Assembly: GCA_047967505.1 (NCBI GenBank)
Contig: CM106541.1
Strand: one strand, 5' to 3'
Length of the DNA: 64,000 nt
Source of the DNA: Dipteris shenzhenensis
Taxonomy: Eukaryota; Polypodiophyta; Polypodiopsida; Gleicheniales
The stretch's first letter is position 1. Each line of letters starts with the position of its first letter. The notes beneath the pieces were generated by a model. That model was not told where the DNA came from, did no database searches, and saw only the letters and a program-made list of their open reading frames with translations. Made by a program: the position numbers and the translations under genes. This document shows positions 32,151 to 43,135 of this stretch, one piece after another.

Positions 32151-32720
32151 AAGGTACAAGAGCGAGCTATTTTCTTTGTCAATCTCTCTCTTTGAATCTA
32201 ATCTATGCTTGCACAAAATTGTGTGTTTATCAAAATGGTGCATACTAGAATATAACTTTTGTAAGTTTTTCATGGGTATGGCAAACCATTGACAGGTTCT
32301 CGCACTTTGAGAAGCTTTGTTAATCAAAATATCAAGGAGCAAGGTACAATAGCAAGCTCTTTGTTTTTCAATCTCTCTTTTTGAGATTTAAGATGTAAAA
32401 GTGTTAAATTGGATAATATTTTTTCAGTTTTTGGTGAACAAGAGTGTATATATAAAGATGTTGCAAAATGGAATGTAACTTTTGAAAGTTTTTCATGGGG
32501 ACGACAACACAATGACTGGTCTTAGTTTTTCAAGAAGCTTTGTTGATCATAATATTGAAGTGCAAGGTACGAGAACGATGTCATTGCTTTATCAATCTCT
32601 ATCGTTGATAATATTCTTAAGTTTTGAATAAGAAGATCGTGCTTATGCAAGACTAGAGTATAATGCGTGCTCTTTGATATGTCCATTGAGTTTCAAAAGT
32701 TTGAGTAAAAGTTTGGATAC
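32151..32720 (+). repeat. Diverged tandem repeat, about 190-225 bp unit
   Basis: AAGGTACAAGAGCGAGCT at 32,151 recurs as AAGGTACAATAGCAAGCT at 32,341 and AAGGTACGAGAACGATGT at 32,565. Each is followed by a CAATCTCTCT block, then AACTTTTG..AGTTTTTCATGGG and AGAAGCTTTGTT in the first two units. The third unit is partial. Confidence 0.65.
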
Positions 32721-32937
32721 TAGTCTCAATGGTATGCATCGATAATCAGAACCCTTCTTGTGCCAAACGTCGTGTTGATCAGACTGTCGAGGACAAAGCT
32801 ATAGACGTGACCTCCCTCACTCGTCAACCTCCTTCCTCTATATCTTCCATCGATGTTGCCAATGGATGGCCCCTGGCAAAGACTGACTATATCAAAAGGA
32901 AGTTGGGTGCTCATGCAACCAAATAGAAGGAAGAAGC

Positions 32938-33226
32938 TGATGGGATATCTCAAGGTGTATGCCCCAGGCACACCTTGGTTTCTATGTGTGTGTGCTAGAG
33001 GCACAGTTAGGTGCCCATAAGCACTGTTAGGTGGTGGTAGAAGCCACATAGGATGATTGAGAGAATCTAGGAGCAGATTGAGGAGATGATTGTGGAGCTC
33101 AGAGGTCATCAGTGATGTCAGTGATCATGTAAGAGGTGCCTACTTAAGGACCTCACCTTTCTTCATTCTATAAGCAAGAATTCTCAGTTTGTGTTTACTC
33201 CATGCTTTCCTTTCAGTTTTCCAACA
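32938..33226 (+). repeat. 5' LTR, family B copy 1
   Basis: It runs from TGATGGGATATCTC to TTTTCCAACA. Differences from the 3' LTR were seen near 33,121 and 33,206-33,208. Confidence 0.92.
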
Positions 33227-34074
33227 TGGTACAGAGCCCTATGATCCTCCTTAAGCCCTAGTTAGGTGCCACATCATCATCTTCTTCCTCACCTCCATCT
33301 TCCACCTTCCCTTCCAAAGTTGATTTTGGAAGTGAGAGTTCTCTTCAAACTTGCATTCTCAGCATCTCATCTTTCAGGAGAGTCTTCCCAGGGGTAGGGC
33401 AAATATGTAGAACAAGCCATACGCTCTATCTCGCCATTTTTGGGGCGGCATTGTCTCAGGAATCTACGACGACCTTCTTCGTGGTTCTCACTGTGGAGAG
33501 CTACATTGTCTAATTCCTTCCAGAGGGAGTTGGGCGACATCACGACCTTGCTGCTCATCAAGTCTGAGTTCATTTGGAGTAGCATTCGGGTAGTTTTCAT
33601 CAAAAAACCAATCCACGGTTCTTCTACAATTCTGGATGACGTGGCTATCTTCTGCGCGATTCCTTTCTGAGGGAGAAGCTCTACATATTTACCTTCCTCT
33701 CCAGTGCAAAACCCCTCTGAATTTTGACCTCTACATGACAAATTGAAGCAGATTTTTGAGCTGCCTCTTTGGCCATGAAAGCTTGACTATGCAAGTCTAA
33801 GTTTGACTTTGGACAGTCAAAGTTTGACTGGTAGTTTGACCAAGATTTATTTTCAGTCTGCTATGCTCATTTTCTAGCATCTACTTGGTCATTTTTTGCT
33901 TAGACATCTTGCATAAATGTTGCTCTGACTAATTGCCTTATGCTTTGACATTTACTTAAGTCACATAGAGAAATCCAAGTCAAAGTATTCAAGTTGTTAC
34001 TCTTTGAAGGATTATTTTTTATTGCTCATATTTCACCTGTAAGAGAGTAGACACTACCCATTCTAGACCCTCTC

Positions 34075-34920
34075 TTGGCTACCATATTGAATATGGACAA
34101 GTTCAATGGTAAGGGCTTTCACACATGGCAGATGAAGGTTAAGTTTGCATTGATGAGGGAAAACCTCTGGGGGCTTGTCAAACCGGCTTCAACTTCTTCT
34201 TCAACAGCCTCCAATGCTGGAGAATCCTCAGCTCTGACACGCCCGGCAAGAGATCCTGCTAGAGAGGAGAAAGCATATGGCATCATTGCTCTTGCCTTAG
34301 GAGATGACTATATTCATCACATCGCTGACTTAGAGTCTCCTTCAGAAGCTTGGCAGAAGCTTGACATTATTTTTGGTGCTAGCTCTCACATCTCAAAATT
34401 GTCACTTAAGATTGCTTTCTTTGAATTGAAGATGGTTAGTGGCACTCCTTTGGCTGCCCATGTCAATTACATGCGGAGTCTCATGACTCAACTTGCTTCC
34501 ATCAACTCTCCTATCACTACAGATGATGCAATGGCAGTGTTGCTCAAGAGTATGCCTGAAAATTATGATCATGTTGTTACCACTTTGAAAAATCTTCCTA
34601 ATCCTAATCTTGAAGGTCTTGTCTCTGCTCTTCAAGAAGAAAGGCACATGGAACTCCGGAAAGGAAATGACACAGCCTATGCCATAAAAATCTAGAAGGG
34701 CAAGTTTTCACCTTGCAATCATTGTGGGAAGACTAATCACCTCTCAAAAGACTGCTTCAAGATCAATCCATGCAAACATTGTGGCAAAAACAATCATCAT
34801 GAAAAGTTTTGTAGAGTCAAAAAGGAAGCAACTTCAAAGTCAGAAAATGCCAATCTACTTTCAGTTGATGTGCCTCCACAAGATGAGGCATCCTATGAAG
34901 ATTATGCTTTTTGAATCATC
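34075..34920 (+). pseudogene. gag: Family B Gag with two zinc knuckles, start lost
   Basis: Copia-type Gag: KFNGKGFHTWQMKVKFALM, LWGLVKPA, YIHHIADLESPSEAWQKL, LKIAFFELKMVSG, MRSLMTQLASINSP and LLKSMPENYDHVVTTLKNLP. The codon aligned with the ATG of family B copy 2 is TTG at 34,075, so the next in-frame ATG is 34,093. A TAG at 34,693 separates the capsid part from two CCHC knuckles, CNHCGKTNHLSKDC and CKHCGKNNHHEKFC, which continue in the same frame to a stop near 34,914. The product would package element RNA if translated. Confidence 0.88.
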
Positions 34921-35287
34921 TCCATGTATGCTCCAGATCTCTCTTTTTGTTGAGTCAAGGTACTTAGCTTGGATTGTCCTCCAAAATGAATGAAATAAAC
35001 TATTGTGTGTTCTGTAAACACCTCTGGTCACCATATGATGTAGGCCATGTGTATGTGTTTTTTGCTCCATGGTACCTCCTGCAGACATTGTGTGCATGTA
35101 CATGCAGGGGAGATAACCATTGGAAGGTCTTTTATATCCCTTTTGTTTACTTCTCACCCTTGGGAACCCCTTGCTAGCATGAGAACCTAGCCATAGATTT
35201 ATCCTTGACCACCATGAGATGGCATGAGAAACTATGAGACTAGATGTATCCTTGACATAGCCTGAGGCATTCCCTTGAGGGGGGGTA

Positions 35288-35576
35288 TGATGGGATATCT
35301 CAAGGTGTATGCCCCAGGCACACCTTGGTTTCTATGTGTGTGTGCTAGAGGCACAGTTAGGTGCCCATAAGCACTGTTAGGTGGTGGTAGAAGCCACATA
35401 GGATGATTGAGAGAATCTAGGAGCAGATTGAGGAGATGATTGTGGAGCTCAGAGGTCATCAGTGATGTCAATGATCATGTAAGAGGTGCCTACTTAAGGA
35501 CCTCACCTTTCTTCATTCTATAAGCAAGAATTCTCAGTTTGTGTTCAGTCCATGCTTTCCTTTCAGTTTTCCAACA
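35288..35576 (+). repeat. 3' LTR, family B copy 1
   Basis: 289 bp, about 99% identical to the 5' LTR. The GAAGC target copy follows directly. Confidence 0.92.
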
Positions 35577-36534
35577 GAAGCCACATTCAAGTAATCTCTT
35601 TTTGGCATCTTGGAAGGGTAGGGTGAAAGGTTTTATAAAGGAAATATCGGTTCAACCTGTGTAATCAATAAAGGAAATATCAATTCAACCTGTGTACATG
35701 CATAGAGAGCTTGTGTTGCTAGAGAATTATCCAACTTATCTTCCATAACATAGGCCAAATTGTAAGTGACTTCATTGAAAATTTTTATTTCATAATCAAA
35801 GAATTTCTTAAACCTCAATGTCTATTTTTATTTTCAGATATATGTCCATCTTATGAGCAGTGGCAGCCTACTGAATGCATTTTAGGATTCATGGATGTGT
35901 TACATGGGTCCATAGGAGAGTTGCAATGACAAGGTAGATCAACAACACAGTTAGCTCAATCAAGAGTCTTTTTCTATGATCATTTTTACCAACTATTGGG
36001 GATAAAGCCAACACCCATGGTGTGTTGAAGAAACTAGCTCTTCCAACATGGAATACCATTGATTGGCCAATTCCTCATGGTGCTATAACAAAGTCATATA
36101 GAGCTAGGTTGTTTTCAGAAGTACAACGATCCTTATGGCCAGGAATTGCTAGTAGAATCAACAAAATAACTATTTGCATGCCAATAGCAGTCTTTGTAGA
36201 TCTATTCAATAAATTTTCTATCAAGATTTGCAAGATGATGCTCACTTATAATGCAAATGGTGCTGAAAAATTTCTTGACTTCTTGTATTATGGTTGGGAC
36301 ATGATAACATCCAACCAAGTATACTGTGAGGTTGTGCACAACTCCATTAAACTTAAGTATATGATTGCCACTCAAATTTTCATATTAACATTTTACTATA
36401 AATGCAGTAGAATGATTGGGAACCAATTGGTTCCAATGGATCAAGATTTGAACTCTTTTGGCCTTGAGAATGAAGCAATGGATATCACCATTAACGAGAA
36501 TGACAATTTATTGGGAATTATATCACTCAGATAA

Positions 36535-37205
36535 TGCTGCACACTCGCTCAATTACGCCAGGACATTCAAGTGGAGACAGAGGGTAGTGTTGCAGCATAA
36601 AGATTCTCATTCATTCTGAATAACAAGAAGGTAAATAAAGAGTTGAATATGACTCAATGTTTTTATTTATTCTTGAACGAATCATTGATTTATACTACAT
36701 GTTGACAGATATTGGAGCAAAGGGAAAAGAGAATTTTGTGTAGAGATATCCTAAATGGAATTATTAAGATAATTCAAAATTCATGATTATAGGTACAAAA
36801 TGATTATTTTCATAGTATACAATTGTGAGGCAATGGATAAACATTATACATTATATTTTCAAACAAACTAATGATTCTCAGACAATCAGTGCCGTTGAGG
36901 CAATGGTGGATGCTATGACTCGCAGACAATCAATGCCGTTTAGGCGATAGTGGATGATCCTATAAAGAAGGTTGACCAAGGAGCTTCTGTTGTGCCTTTT
37001 CCTCGTACACCTTCTCTTCCATGTTCTGATCTCGCCTTCACTCTAGTAGTTGAACCTTTTTAGGCTCATATTATTGGAATCAGAGAATTTCTACTATAGT
37101 TTTGGCTCTAAAGTTACAGCCATAATCAGCTTTGTAACTATATTTTTTATTATTTACAAAAAGCAATGGAGAATCAGTTTCTTTCATATTGTAACAATTT
37201 GTCAT
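36535..37205. other. No gene seen; short direct duplication
   Basis: AT-rich. Two imperfect 45-bp units containing CAGACAATCA.TGCCGTT and GGCGATAGTGGATG lie at about 36,872-36,962. The rest shows no convincing frame. Confidence 0.5.
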
Positions 37206-38990
37206 TCAAAGTTTGTAATAGATACATCCGTATTCATGAGTCAAGTGAGGTAACGAGGATGCGTATTGAAGGAGATCTACAATCATCCTAGCTCTGAAGT
37301 TTAACACAAATTGATCATCATAGCTTTGTTCTGTCATTTGCAGAAACGCAAACAAAACTTTAATTTCAAGTTCTGTGTTATATTTATGTTATGTATAAAT
37401 TTTTAATGCATCAATAATGGTACTTACGGGACCCATTGTATCTCCTGACCAAATAAGCCTCCAAAATGTACTTGGTGTTTATAAGGACCCTCCATCCACA
37501 AGAGTGGGCATCGTACTATTGTGGTGTCTGTGAAACATCTAGTCACTTGTAAGCATAAAATTATTCTAATTAATTTTAACAAAGTACTGAGAGGGCAAAG
37601 GATTTTATGTCTTACGTCCAAGTGCAGTGGTTCAATTGCTCCCAACTTAGATGATTTTTTTTTGCAAAAATTGATTGCAAAAGATAGTCTCTTCATACCA
37701 CTGCAAGTTGCATATGTGAGTGTGAACAACTTTCTACAAAATACATAATTTCTTATTTTAAAAAATTGCTATACTTATTTTATGCATTGCAAATTCACTT
37801 ACAGATAGACTGGATGAGAATGTGTAACTAAATTGAAGTAGAAGCATCCTTTTGATGGCAGATGTATTATAGCTTAAGTCCAATGTCGAATTCATTTGAC
37901 AAATGCGGTAAAGCATTTGTGGATTGAAAATAACAATCTAGCTCCTTATGCAATGTACTTACTAATCACTTACTCTGAATGGTAAGGGATGATAATTAGG
38001 GTCACAGATTCAAAATTGCAAAATGTGAACCACTTCGCAAGCTGGTCCATCGGCTCCTTGGAATCCCTCAATTTGAAGAAGATAGCTGGGTCCACAATAT
38101 GAACCATACCTTGAATCTCCTCATGTAACTTTTTTTTGAGTAAGCTACAAATCAACATAGGAATTCAGAATAGTATTCAAAATAAGTGGTTGTCTAAATC
38201 GATATATAAAAATAAAAACCTACCTGAGTCCTACAAGGATAATTGTATCGTTAGCTTGTCCTACTCTGTCTATGATTGCTTTGAGACAATCTTCTATTAG
38301 GATAAACTCTTTGATTGACTATGCATCTGCAAAAATTATCCTTACTACAGGTCCCAGTGTATGTAGATGCTTGAGAACATGTAGCTCTAGCTTTGTAGTA
38401 TCTAGATTAGTGTGGACGAGGTACGAAGACACTTGGTGTCCTTATATTTCATCCTTTGCACCTCCTCAAAATCTGATTTTACTCGTCTTTATTCCTTGAG
38501 TCACTTGAGTGACTTCCTCTATAGCCACCTCATCTTGTTTTGGCATTTGAGTAGGTAGTATAAACAAAATGTCTCTCATCTTCATGTCTGTCATATCTGT
38601 AGCCTTTAGGAGTTTGTCGTATCTCCATCTCACCATCTTTAAAGTGGTGATATCTTTTGCCATGATTGTCACCCTATGGCTGTGGGTTGTAAGAAGAAAT
38701 GTATCCTGAAAAAACTCTATGCAAAAGTCCTCAGCAGCCACCTGCAATGCCCAGATAGTTGTTCTTTGCCACCAGTATCCAAGGCCCACAAAGTTCATAT
38801 CATCACAAACTTCCCTAGCAAGCCTTTGAAAAGGAGCCTTGGGAATACACAGTCCCATGTATATTTGGGCCCTTCTTATCTCCATTAAAGTATTGACCTT
38901 CTGTTTAAATCTTCTCTTTTTTTCTTGTTGGAGAAGATGCATTGGCTTTCCTTTTCTTGGATGTGTTAGATATCAATGCTCCACTCTCAT
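37206..38990 (-). pseudogene. Histone H3-fold (CENH3-like) plus Ulp1/C48 protease gene, decayed
   Basis: Six exons can be proposed on the minus strand. Exon 1 (about 38,990-38,224) has a Lys/Arg-rich tail (SKKRKANASSPTRKK, then a shift in an A run) and a histone H3 fold at 38,625-38,882: IPKAPFQRLAREV, ALQVAAEDF, RVTIMAKDI. Exons 2-6 (38,144-37,974; to 37,803; 37,733-37,616; 37,545-37,428; 37,330-37,206) encode a Ulp1-like protease: VTLIIIPYHSE, HWT (catalytic His), FYFN (Asp expected), TPQ, DAHSCGWRVL (catalytic Cys) and FRARMIVDLL. Most introns have GT-AG ends and consistent phase. Stops, one broken acceptor (exon 3) and the shift indicate decay. Whether histone and protease formed one protein is inferred from shared frame and strand. 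Confidence 0.65.
38625..38882 (-). pseudogene. Histone H3-fold domain with CENH3-like features
   Basis: About 86 residues align over the whole H3 fold: alpha-N (EIRR), alpha-1 (PFQRLAREV), alpha-2 (TTIWALQVAAEDF), loop 2 and alpha-3 (HSHRVTIMAKDI). Loop 1 is about three residues longer than in canonical H3, and Trp sits where H3 has Phe before alpha-2; both are features of centromeric H3. Sequence is otherwise highly diverged (for example FFQDTFLLTTH for the usual LFEDTNLCAIH). It is uninterrupted within the fold. Confidence 0.8.
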
Positions 38991-40085
38991 GTAACTATGC
39001 AAGAACCAGCGAACTCTACTTGTAATCCCTCCATATGAGGAGAAGGCATTTGAGTAGCTCGGTTATCCAATAGGTCCTAGTTTGGACACCAGATGGGGGC
39101 CATGTGTGGCCTGATGGCTGGACAGAGTTGGCACACTTCCAACTAGGCTACATGCAAGTGCGGGAAGGAATCCCATGACTGACTGCACTGAGGGTAGATG
39201 GAGCATTTCTCGAGGCAGCCCACTCTCGGGTTGCGGGGCTCGTTTGGAGCCCCAGATGATCCCGGATGGCTTTGGGCCACGATTCTATCGTGTGGTCAGT
39301 GGTCTATTTCGGGACCGAGTCGGTTGTTTTGGGCAGACTGGATCGGTCACCCAATTGAGCCTAACCGACTACGACTGGTGGCTATATAAGAGCAAGCCTG
39401 TGAAGCCCATTTCATCACTGGCTATAGCAACCCTGATTCCTTAGCATTCAGCCTCCGTCCTCTTCTGTTTCCAGCTCGCCATCGAAGCTTCTTTCATAGG
39501 AGCGCACGGTTGGGACACAGCGCCATCTATTGTATCAGTTCTATAGTAATCAAATTTTTGATTCTCCATACTATCTGCTTTTCTCTCTTGCATACAGATC
39601 CTGTTATCTGTTGAGCACACACATTGTATTGTTTTCTTACAAATCCTGTCCTCTAGATGTTGCCAATTTTGCTATTGGGGGACCCCTGTCCGTCTTCTTG
39701 GCAGTAGCCTTCGTCGTTGCCATTGTAATTTATGCTAAACTGCACCCGAGATCATAAAACATAAGTCCTAAGTCCTCTCTCTCTCTCTCTCTCTCTCATG
39801 AAAGGCATGACAGAACACAGTGCAGGCATGAATAGAGCACAATTCTTTATCAAGTTTTATGTACTTCTATCCCCTCTATCCTCTAATGCAACTATTGATG
39901 GATAGCATGGAGTAAACTCTGCAATCAGTATAGCATTATTGATATATCAAGGTCAACATGCTTGGGCCAAATGACAAATACTTCGGCACTTGTGGATGTT
40001 AGGCTGAAGCTGCAATGCTTCCTTCCTTAGCATCCCCACCCAACAATTCTATCCTGCTACTTGTTTTGCGGTTTCATGGAATAAG
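38991..40085. other. No clear gene; TATA-like motif and (CT)n
   Basis: A GC-richer block at 39,060-39,520 ends in CTATATAAGAGCAAGCC near 39,382, resembling a promoter or LTR U3/R on the plus strand, but no transcript could be assigned and no second LTR was found. A (CT)n run lies at about 39,776-39,797. Confidence 0.35.
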
Positions 40086-40104
40086 ATGATTTGCATCTAT
40101 CCCT

Positions 40105-40221
40105 GTCTGTCTATCTCTCTCTCTCTGTCTATTTGTCTGGAGGTCAGTTCTCTGTCTATTTGTCTACCTGTCAGTTCTCTCTCTCTCTCTCCCTCCCTCT
40201 GTGTGTGTGTGTGTGTGTCAG

Positions 40222-40264
<43 letters not shown>

Positions 40265-40345
40265 CCTCACTTCTCTGGCTGTCAGTTCTCCCTCTCTCAT
40301 TTCTCTATCTATCCCTCACTTCTCTCTCTCTCTCTCTACACACCA
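40105..40345. repeat. CT-rich microsatellite cluster
   Basis: Interrupted (CT)n/(TCTG)n runs, (GT)n at 40,200-40,218 and (CT)n at 40,226-40,260. The gypsy fragment starts just after, so the 5' truncation of that element lies at this block. Confidence 0.9.
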
Positions 40346-40373
40346 TATACAGTGTACAAATGAAAGCAATATT

Positions 40374-42159
40374 GAGGGTTGGGAAATTCTCAACCCTGCT
40401 CTAGCTTCAGAACCCATTCTACGCAATCGTGATTGGTCAATGACTTTCTATATCAATCCTAGGTTTGGTGAGCACACTCTAGCGAGTATTCTTCTCCAGC
40501 AAGGGGAGGATTGGTTCATGTACCCCGTTCGATTTGCTTCTTGACATTTGCTCGAAACTGAACGACTCTACTCTAAGGCTAACAAGCATGCCTTGTCTTT
40601 GGTGTTCTACATTGAGAAATTTAAGCATTATGTGGCTGGAAAGTCCTTCATATAATCTCTAGCAATGGCCTTGCAAAGCAGGTTCTTCAATCACCAAATC
40701 CCACGGTTGGCCAAATGGTTGGCAATTCTACAAGAATATGATTTTTCTTTCAAAATTGTTAAAGGGGGTTGTTCCAACTTGAAGAATGCTTTGATTGATT
40801 TAGAGGAGTGGCTTGATGTAAACCTTGTAGCGGCCACAAAAGTTGGGGATCCATGGTATGGTGGTATCTATAGGTTTCTGACCGCTTTCTCCTTTCCTCC
40901 AAAAAGTACTAGCTATGAGAGAAAGAAGATTCACAAAGATAGTAGGCGCTACACTCTCTTTGATGGGGTGTTGTACCATCAAGGCAGCATGGATGGGGTA
41001 CTGAGATGGGCCATTAATGCAGATGAAGTACCTAAGGTATTGAAGCATTACCATGATGGATTTTGTGGAGGTCACTATGCTGATGACTATACAGCTAAGA
41101 AGATTTTACATGCTTGGTACTATTGGCCGACCTTATTCAAGGATGTCACTATGTATTTCAAAACCTGTGAACCATGCCAATTCTTTGGTAGGAAGGATTT
41201 GCATCCTAGGCAACATCATCCAATGATGTCCATCCATCCATTTCAAAAGTGGGGAATAGAATTTGTCGGGCCCTTGCCCATGACTGCCCGCAAAAAGAAG
41301 CATCTTTTGGTAGCCATTCAATATGTCACTAAGTGGGCTGAAGCTATCGCCCTCCCTGCTGCAAATGGTAAGGCAGTTTCAAATTTCATATTTGAACGTA
41401 TCTGCACAAGGTTTGGGACACCCATGAAAATAGTGTCTGACCATGGGAGTCGATTCTTAAATGAAGCAGTGGAGTTTCTCATGGATTGTATGGGTATTGA
41501 TCATCGCACTTCTAGCATCTATTATCCAGCATCCATGGGACAAAAGGAGCGGACCAATGGCCTCCTATGTAAATCCATGGGAAAAATGGCCACAGGGTAC
41601 AAGAGCTAGTGGGATCAGAAGGTCACTAAAGCCGTGTGGGCTTACAACATCACCCATAAAATGTCTATAGGTCACACTCCTTTTGAGTTGGTGTACAATG
41701 CTGAGGTAGTTTTACCGCTAGAAATAGAGATTCCGGCCTTGAGATTGGCACAAGAACAGAGGATGACAGAAGATGAATATGTAGAGGCCAGGTTGGTACA
41801 ACTTGAGAAGTTAGATGAGACCGGACACCTTGCACTACATCAAACAGAGATCCAAAAGAATCAACAAAAGGCCCGCTTGGATGCTAAGATTTGCAAGGGA
41901 TGGGAAAGACACTTTGTTGAGGGAGATGTTGTGCTATGCTTTGATAACAGATTGGACCACCAAATGGATAAAAAGTTCCTTCCACTGTGGATTGGTCCAT
42001 ACAAAGTCATCAAGGAATGTAGCAATGGGTCTGTACAAGTTCAAGAGCTGCATGAGCCATATGGCAAGAAGGTGATCAACAAGTGTTATCTGAAGCTCTT
42101 CTTTGTGCATGATGGTCCCAAACATGGAAATGCTACGCATTCCTACCTAGGGGGGGAAT
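40374..42159 (+). pseudogene. Gypsy degenerate RNase H and integrase (copy C)
   Basis: A frame of 314 codons from 40,665 and a 197-codon frame from 41,634 cover the RNase H end and integrase. RNase H again reads FYINPR in place of the catalytic FYVDAS. The integrase has GGHYADDYTAKKILHAWYYW, CKTCEPCQ, WGIEFVGPL (Glu instead of the first catalytic Asp), IVSDHGSRF, GQKERTNG and GPYKVIKE. It is less broken than the full copy and shows the ancestral codons at several of its stops. Stops remain near 40,543, 40,654 and 41,608. Confidence 0.88.
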
Positions 42160-43135
42160 TGTTATGGATAAATTTGACCAAAGTAAAAGGCATAAATATG
42201 TGTGTGTGCTTGTATGTGTGGCAATAGTATAATAAAATATGGTGTGCATAGGGCCCAGGGTTAAGGTGGCAGGGCATGACCATGTGCCACCCTCCACATA
42301 AGAGGACCCATCGGTGTGGTGTACATAATCCATGGTAGTAATATTATAAAATGTTGAGGTGGCATGGTTCCTCCATGTGCCACCCCTCCACCTAGGCAAT
42401 CCCATGCTTGCATTTAGTGAGACATGGCCCAAGGACCATGGAAAAAGTAATATAAAATAGGTGGAGATAAATATTATATTGGATTATTCCCTCCATGTAG
42501 GATAGGCCCATGTGGGGGGGGTGTAGATAGTCCAAGAATGCAAGTTAAATAATGGGGAAAGTTGCCAACCCTCCACTTGTCCTCCTATATGTTTGAACGT
42601 ATTATAAAATTGAGAAGGGACCAAGGGAGTATCGTAGACTTGGGATATGGGGTTTGATTTATGTGGAAAAATGAGGCAAAGGGTTGTCGCACACAATTGA
42701 GAGTGCGTACCCACCTAGCCCACATGGGAGATTCCTCCACACACACCATGCATGTGGGAGGATGCATTTATTTTGAGAGACCCCCTCTCTTGGCTATAAA
42801 AGGAGGGGGCTATTCCTTGATGTGACACTCTCAATCTTGTATAGCCACCATGCTAGTATTTTGATTTCCCCCATCCTTCCTTTTAAATAAAGCATGACTC
42901 TCTTCCTTTGATGTCTCCATCTCTACATTCCACCTCCCATCATGTACATGCTCCTCTTCCCCCTCTCCCTTCCCCCTTGTGCCATAGTCTCCCTCTTCAT
43001 TCCCACCCCTGTTAATCCCTTTTTCCCACCCATGTTAACGATTCTCCCCTCACATGCCCTATCCCCCATGTCCCTCGAGCATCGCCACGTTTAGTGTCTA
43101 GCCTCATGCCTAGATTTCTTTTCTAGTTAATAACA
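42160..43135 (+). repeat. 3' LTR of gypsy copy C
   Basis: About 975 bp, starting TGTTATGGATAAATTTGACC, with TATAAAAGG near 42,798, AAATAAAGC near 42,886, and end near GTTAATAACA, merging with a (CA)n run at 43,134-43,151. Confidence 0.85.

Larger units (their letters stand above)
32938..35576 (+). mobile_element. Gag-only copia-type LTR element, family B copy 1
   Basis: This is a complete 2639-bp element. Its 289-bp LTRs (32,938-33,226; 35,288-35,576) differ at three positions by eye, and a 5-bp target duplication GAAGC flanks it (32,933-32,937; 35,577-35,581). The primer-binding site reads TGGTACAGAGCCC at 33,227, one base short of the usual form. The polypurine tract is GAGGGGGGGTA. It encodes only Gag with knuckles; no protease, integrase or RT. 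LTRs and leader differ from family A, so it is a separate family with a homologous Gag. Confidence 0.92.
32726..36534 (+). pseudogene. Unrecognised decayed gene split by a gag-only element
   Basis: A frame of 67 codons (32,726-32,926) runs almost to the insertion at 32,938. After the element, open stretches continue near 35,840-36,010 (ICPSYEQWQPTECILGFMDV; VFFYDHFYQLLGIKPTPMV) and in another frame at 36,022-36,534 (170 codons: LALPTWNTIDWPIPHG, SYRARLFSEVQRSLWPGI, FVDLFNKFSIKICKMM). A TTTTCAG acceptor-like site precedes 35,838. Composition looks like protein rather than chance, but I recognise no domain and the linkage of the two halves is an inference. Confidence 0.3.
40374..43135 (+). mobile_element. 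Gypsy copy C: 3' half with one LTR
   Basis: It matches the full gypsy element from about 21,720 to its end. The polypurine tract CTAGGGGGGGAAT and an LTR starting TGTTATGG at 42,160 follow the integrase. The 5' half (LTR, leader, knuckle, protease, RT) is missing, cut at a CT microsatellite. Confidence 0.9.

Noticed and set aside
33367-33741. 124-codon antisense frame in the family B leader
   Set aside because: No domain is visible, the frame was not found in the leader of copy 2, and the plus strand is also open.
39175-39444. 89-codon frame with a TATA-like motif nearby
   Set aside because: Two frames are open over the same stretch, no domain is visible, and the TATA motif lies within the frame itself.
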